Part shown: positions 37,319-41,213 of the stretch, in pieces
How the letters are laid out: each line of letters begins with the position of its first letter
Position numbering within the stretch: position 1 is the stretch's first letter
Assembly: GCA_964505035.1 (NCBI GenBank)
Contig: CAZDGK010000006.1
Location: 1 to 41,213 of the forward strand
Length of the DNA: 41,213 nt
Direction of reading: 5' to 3'
Source: CAZDGK01 sp964505035
GTDB taxonomy: Bacteria > Patescibacteriota > Saccharimonadia > UBA4664
Translations under genes and position numbers: made by a program
Notes under the pieces: generated by a model
The model's database searches: none
Seen by the model: only the letters and a program-made list of their open reading frames with translations
Told to the model about the DNA's origin: nothing

Positions 37319-38143
37319 GTGCAACCACCACTTGTATCCGTTGTTGTGCCCACCAAAAACAGCGCCGGCACCCTGGACGCTTGTTTGCGCTCGATCGCGG
37401 CTCAAACACACCCGCACATCGAGCTGATAGTGGTGGACAACTTCTCTACCGACGGCACCGCAGAGCTGGCCCGCCAGTACACGCCGCACGTCTCTAGTCT
37501 GGGCCCCGAGCGCTCCACCCAGCGCAATCACGGCGTCAGTCAGGCCACCGGCCGCTACGTCGCCATCATCGACTCCGATATGCAGCTCGACCCAGACGTC
37601 ATCGCGGCCTGCGTCCAGGCTATGGCCGACCAGCCCGCCACCCTGGGCCTGGTCATCCCCGAAGAGTCGTTTGGCGAAGGCTTTTGGGCCCAGTGCAAGC
37701 GCCTGGAGCGGTCGTTCTACGTGGGCGTGCCCTGGATGGAAGCCGCCCGCTTCTTTGACCGCGCCGCCTACCTAGCCGCCGGCGGCTACGACCCCACCCT
37801 CATCAGCGGCGAAGACTGGGACCTGGCCCGCCGCATCGAGGCCGCCGGCCCCATCGGCCGGGTCAGTCAATATATCCGCCACAACGAAGGCCGCATCAGC
37901 CTGGCTGCCACTCTGCGCAAAAAGTACTACTACGCCCGTCACGCCCGCGCCTACCTCCGCCGCCACCCCGAGCAGTCGCTGCTCGGCGCCCAAGCCGGCC
38001 CGCTCCAGCGCTACCGCCTATTTTTGTCCCGCCCCGGCCAGCTCTTCCGCAATCCGGCGTTGGGCCTGGGCGTCCTCACCATGAAAACCGCCGAATTCGC
38101 CGCCGGAGCTCTCGGGTATTTGGGGGACCGTCGCGGAGTATGA
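37319..38143 (+). CDS. Family 2 glycosyltransferase
   Basis: About 274 residues. VSVVVPTKNSAGTL opens the GT-A fold, with VVDNFSTDGT and IIDSDMQLDP (the DxD metal site), and ISGEDWDLARR in the acceptor half. I prefer GTG 37319, which puts the fold within eight residues of the start and lies 8 bases after TACAAT (37305-37310). GTG 37247 directly after the previous stop would add 24 residues that coincide with a hairpin. No transmembrane helix is clear. The stop overlaps the next start (ATGA). Confidence 0.85.
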   Translation: MQPPLVSVVVPTKNSAGTLDACLRSIAAQTHPHIELIVVDNFSTDGTAELARQYTPHVSSLGPERSTQRNHGVSQATGRYVAIIDSDMQLDPDVIAACVQAMADQPATLGLVIPEESFGEGFWAQCKRLERSFYVGVPWMEAARFFDRAAYLAAGGYDPTLISGEDWDLARRIEAAGPIGRVSQYIRHNEGRISLAATLRKKYYYARHARAYLRRHPEQSLLGAQAGPLQRYRLFLSRPGQLFRNPALGLGVLTMKTAEFAAGALGYLGDRRGV

Positions 38144-39183
38144 CCATCCGCCAATTCTTCAGCCGCACTCCGCTTGAGCGCACGGTCCTCATCGGCTACT
38201 ACGGCGGCGGCAATTTTGGCGACGAATTATTGCTCGAAGTCTTGCAGGCCAATCTACAGGCTCATGGCGTCAAGCAAGCCAGTTTTCTCTACCGCGGCCC
38301 CGCACCCTATCAGCAATACCATCACGATTTTGGCTATACCAAGGTCCAATCAGCCAACCAATTCATCGCCTCGCTCTTCCGCAGCCGCTCCGTCATCATT
38401 GGCGGTGGGGGATTATGGGGCATGGACGTCAACCCCAACATCCTGGTGCTCGGCCTGGTCTTGCTCGCCGCCCACTACCTGCTGGGCAAGCGCGTCTACC
38501 TGCTGGGCGTCGGCTATTATGGCTCCACCAACCGCCTGGGCCACACGGCTGCCTGGCTGGCCGCCAAAGCCGCCAACCTCATCATCGCCCGCGACGACGA
38601 AACCTATCGCCGATTCAGCGCCCTCAATCCGCATACCAGCCAAGACCGCGACTTGGCCTTCCTCATCGAATCCCTGAATCTATCCGCCTACCAGCCCGCC
38701 GCCATCGAGCTGGCCGGATCGCTCACCATCCACCCGCACCAAATCTTCATCACCATCCGCAAATATCGCACCGGCCACACCAATAACTACAACCAGCTCA
38801 TCGAGTCACTCATCAAGTCGTACCCGCATCAGCAGTTCGTCCTGGCGCTGCTCCAACCCGCCGCCGAGTATCCAGACGGCGCCCAAACCCTCCAAGACCT
38901 AGCTACCCAGCACGCCAATGTACAGCTGCTCGACACAGCCACCAATCCGCTGACGCTAATAGCCTTCTTCCATACCCATCACCAGCAATTCCGCTTTATC
39001 ACGCCCCAATTCCACGCCATCATCACCGCCATGCTTAGCGATATTCCATTCTTGCCAGTAGCCTATGACAACAAAGTGGCCGAGCTCCTCCAGGCAGCTG
39101 GCCTCACTCCCATCCCCGTCAGATCCCTCACCCGCGCTCAGCTGGAAACGTTTGTTAGAGACCAAACCCAGGAGCCGACCTGA
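38140..39183 (+). CDS. Polysaccharide pyruvyltransferase-family protein (CsaB-like)
   Basis: The protein has 347 residues. GYYGGGNFGDELLLEVL near residues 19-35 is the family signature. IIGGGGLWG (86-94), LLGVGYYG (121-128) and ITPQFHAIITAMLSDIPFLPVAYDNKV (292-318) are also typical. Members add a pyruvate ketal from phosphoenolpyruvate to a glycan or act as related transferases. It overlaps both neighbours (ATGA before, TGATG after). Its substrate should be the glycan made by this operon. Confidence 0.88.
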   Translation: MTIRQFFSRTPLERTVLIGYYGGGNFGDELLLEVLQANLQAHGVKQASFLYRGPAPYQQYHHDFGYTKVQSANQFIASLFRSRSVIIGGGGLWGMDVNPNILVLGLVLLAAHYLLGKRVYLLGVGYYGSTNRLGHTAAWLAAKAANLIIARDDETYRRFSALNPHTSQDRDLAFLIESLNLSAYQPAAIELAGSLTIHPHQIFITIRKYRTGHTNNYNQLIESLIKSYPHQQFVLALLQPAAEYPDGAQTLQDLATQHANVQLLDTATNPLTLIAFFHTHHQQFRFITPQFHAIITAMLSDIPFLPVAYDNKVAELLQAAGLTPIPVRSLTRAQLETFVRDQTQEPT

Positions 39184-41213
39184 TGCAATACATCACTCAC
39201 GGCGATTTTAGCCTGCCGCTATCAACCTGGCTGTATTGGGTTAAGTATCTTTATATCTGGTCATTTCAATCTGGTTCGCCCAATCTCGACGATGTCATCC
39301 GTCTTCCCGGACGGCTGATCAATCTTGTAATCTTCGGTCTATTCGGAAGCCTAGCCGCATCCTACGCGTACATCGTTTTCTCGCTTCTACTCGTGGGTGT
39401 GTCATTTTTTCTATTTGGGCGATATTTTCTGGGAATCAGGTCAAAATGGATCTTATTTCTCGCAACAGCTCTTTTTGTTTTAAACCCAGTCTTTTTAGGT
39501 AACTTAGCCAAGGTTGGCCTGGTAGCCGCTGCGGGCCTGCTGCCGCTCGGCCTAGTCTTTCTCAAGCAGTATCTGCGTACAAAACACATCGGATTTCTGC
39601 TAGGCTACGTCACTGTCTTAAACTACTCTCTAGTTCACCCTTTTACTTTCACGGTTAATCTGCTGATTTCCGCAGCTTACCTAGGTGCCAGATTCTTGAG
39701 CGATCGCACGCTAATAAAAACTCATGGGCCACGCCTACTGCTGGCTGGCATCATAGGCGTATTGCTTAATGCATATTTAATATTGGGCGTGGCCAGTGTC
39801 GGCAGCCTTGATAAGTCAGTGCTAACGCAAAATGCCTCCCAACAGCCGGTTGATTACTTTAGCTTGGTAGAAGTTGCCAACACCAGGGACATATTTACTG
39901 CTTTTTCATTATCAAAAGATGTTTTTAAGGACTTTGAATTCTATAACGACACCACTCGACCGGTTTATTTGCTTGGCGTATTTACTCTATATGTAGTATT
40001 GCTCGTGCTTTATTCTACTCTGCAGAATAGGCTAGGCCTGGCTACCAATCGCCGAATAATCGTATGGCTTGTTGCACTGATCAGCCTACAGCTCTTAAGT
40101 ACGGGTACATTCCTGATCGCTAAGCTAATTTACTTGCTCATTAGCTTGCCGGCTGGCTGGATGTTTCGTTCGCCGCTCAAATGGCAACTCTATATCCCGT
40201 TGTTTCTGATTGGCTCCCTAGTGTTGCTAGTGAACAACGTACAAAAACCTCTTTGGCGATGGCTCTTAGGTGGCGTGCTTACGGCGTCGTTATTGGCCCA
40301 AAGCTCATATCTGGTATTTGACATCAGCCGCGAGCTCCTGATACCGCGCACCATCCATTCTTTTGCCGGCCTAATTGCCCGACCTCTCGATGGCCAAACC
40401 ATGCTCTATGTCTCGGGCTCTGGTTGCGCAGTCTATGCTCGCCAATATCCTGATATAATCGGCGAGCTTAATGAAGTTATTATCTCCAAGAATGTTCAAT
40501 TTCGGACAGCAGATGTCAGCGATATTAATCACATTAACCTGGCCAGCTACGGCTATGTTTTAACCTGTCAAGGCGATGCCGAGACCAAAGCCAACTTGCA
40601 AGCCCAATTTAATCTGGTCGACCAGTTCGCCGACCAGAATTTCCAGCTTTACCAAAACATCAGCCCACACGCGTCCGCATCCAGTGTTGCCACTTTATTC
40701 TCGCCGCTTGAAACGATCGGTATAAACCAAAAAGCTGCCTTTGTTAAGCAGAAGCTGGGGGTTGAACTTAACACCGTACCGCCCACCAGCAGTCTGCCTA
40801 GCCTCAATCTGAGTCAGTTATTCTCTAAGCTAACCCGCCAAAACCTAGAGAACGGCCTTAGCATCGCCAAGCCAATCGAGCCCGAATCGACAACAGCAAT
40901 TTACCGCACTAATTTGACCACTCCTATCTATTTTCTGCAGCAAGGCAGCCATTTATTGCTCTCTGCCCAAGCACTGGCCGGTTACCAGCAAATGAGCGAG
41001 GACGGGGTCATACACCTCAGCCCAACGCAGGCTAGCAACCTCACTGTCAGCTATCAGGATACCAATTTTAGCTACCAAAACTTGATTTCTAACCCATCAT
41101 TCGAGAAAGGTCCATGGCAGGCAAAGGTTAGCGATTGCTTCAACTATGACAGTCATCCAGCCGTCGCGATGGCGCTCAGTTCGAAGGCGGCATCCGGACG
41201 CCAGTCACTAAGC
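39183..41213 (+). CDS. Large polytopic membrane protein, glycosyltransferase-like, 3' end beyond window
   Basis: The frame is open from ATG 39183 (overlapping the previous stop in TGATG) to the window edge, 677 codons. The first about 400 residues hold ten or more hydrophobic helices. A loop reading WMFRSPLKWQLY resembles the FR(N/S)PxK signature seen in large polyprenyl-sugar-dependent enzymes such as AftD-like arabinofuranosyltransferases. A soluble extracytoplasmic region follows, ending in LISNPSFEKGPW, a common opening of a carbohydrate-binding jelly-roll module. It is visibly richer in A/T and in codons such as TTA and ATA than the operon genes before it, suggesting a different history. 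Confidence 0.75.
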   Translation, partial: MQYITHGDFSLPLSTWLYWVKYLYIWSFQSGSPNLDDVIRLPGRLINLVIFGLFGSLAASYAYIVFSLLLVGVSFFLFGRYFLGIRSKWILFLATALFVLNPVFLGNLAKVGLVAAAGLLPLGLVFLKQYLRTKHIGFLLGYVTVLNYSLVHPFTFTVNLLISAAYLGARFLSDRTLIKTHGPRLLLAGIIGVLLNAYLILGVASVGSLDKSVLTQNASQQPVDYFSLVEVANTRDIFTAFSLSKDVFKDFEFYNDTTRPVYLLGVFTLYVVLLVLYSTLQNRLGLATNRRIIVWLVALISLQLLSTGTFLIAKLIYLLISLPAGWMFRSPLKWQLYIPLFLIGSLVLLVNNVQKPLWRWLLGGVLTASLLAQSSYLVFDISRELLIPRTIHSFAGLIARPLDGQTMLYVSGSGCAVYARQYPDIIGELNEVIISKNVQFRTADVSDINHINLASYGYVLTCQGDAETKANLQAQFNLVDQFADQNFQLYQNISPHASASSVATLFSPLETIGINQKAAFVKQKLGVELNTVPPTSSLPSLNLSQLFSKLTRQNLENGLSIAKPIEPESTTAIYRTNLTTPIYFLQQGSHLLLSAQALAGYQQMSEDGVIHLSPTQASNLTVSYQDTNFSYQNLISNPSFEKGPWQAKVSDCFNYDSHPAVAMALSSKAASGRQSLS

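Noticed and set aside
1..41213. CRISPR array, prophage, insertion sequence or transposase
   Set aside because: No regularly spaced repeats, integrase, transposase or phage structural motif was seen in any frame.
1..41213. Recoded stop codons as in some candidate phyla
   Set aside because: TGA, TAA and TAG all end genes at positions consistent with family lengths and overlapping starts; standard code fits.

Overview
The window is a 41.2 kb piece of a GC-rich bacterial scaffold with two 100-N gaps, compatible with a metagenome-assembled genome. Several traits suggest a small-genome, host-dependent lineage such as a candidate-phyla-radiation (Patescibacteria/Saccharibacteria-like) bacterium. 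These are many stand-alone receiver-domain proteins, closely related histidine kinases, a CBS-less IMP dehydrogenase, many tiny two-helix membrane proteins, GtrA/GtrB-like sugar genes and frequent apparently leaderless promoters. A proteasome-type (Mpa/ARC-like) AAA ATPase is more typical of Actinobacteria, so the placement is inference, not proof. The genetic code looks standard.

Layout. 1-2.4 kb: a membrane protein, two receiver proteins and two small membrane proteins, one with a PQ-loop. 2.4-5.5 kb: a divergent pair, a 648-residue protein with class II and class I terpene cyclase motifs and a polyprenyl diphosphate synthase. 5.6-10.4 kb: a histidine kinase interrupted by a gap, a phospholipase D-like protein, FolD, small membrane proteins and IMP dehydrogenase. 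10.4-16 kb: a receiver, a PlsC-like acyltransferase, then a compact run of methyltransferase, acyl-amino-acid/autoinducer-synthase-like acyltransferase, multi-TM histidine kinase and receiver. 16.1-21.6 kb: mostly single genes sealed by strong hairpins, including a four-motif DnaJ-type zinc protein, a fatty-acid desaturase, a proteasomal ATPase and a TPR protein.

21.6-28.9 kb is the most striking part. A divergently transcribed NrtR-like Nudix regulator has two 21-bp operators with identical half-sites over and beside its divergent promoters. It faces a PP2C phosphatase, an unusual protein kinase with a zinc ribbon and a large C-terminal domain, a nicotinamidase-like hydrolase and a vWA protein. 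This resembles a TerY-P phosphorylation triad coupled to NAD metabolism. Two paralogous Trp-tailed proteins follow, each behind its own strong promoter and a conserved two-hairpin leader RNA with alternative pairings.

28.9-33.8 kb: a candidate small RNA, a sulfite-oxidase-like molybdoenzyme with a flavin reductase, an ECF sigma factor, a zincin, a tandem pair of small membrane proteins, a GtrA-like protein, tRNA-Glu(UUC) and a lipoprotein. 33.9 kb to the end: a surface-polysaccharide cluster (flippase, three glycosyltransferases, a pyruvyltransferase-like protein and a large membrane protein cut by the window edge).

Gene expression follows two styles. One group of genes has a -10 box 5-7 bases before the start codon, implying leaderless mRNAs. 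Another has strong Shine-Dalgarno sequences, TTGACA-type promoters and Rho-independent terminators.
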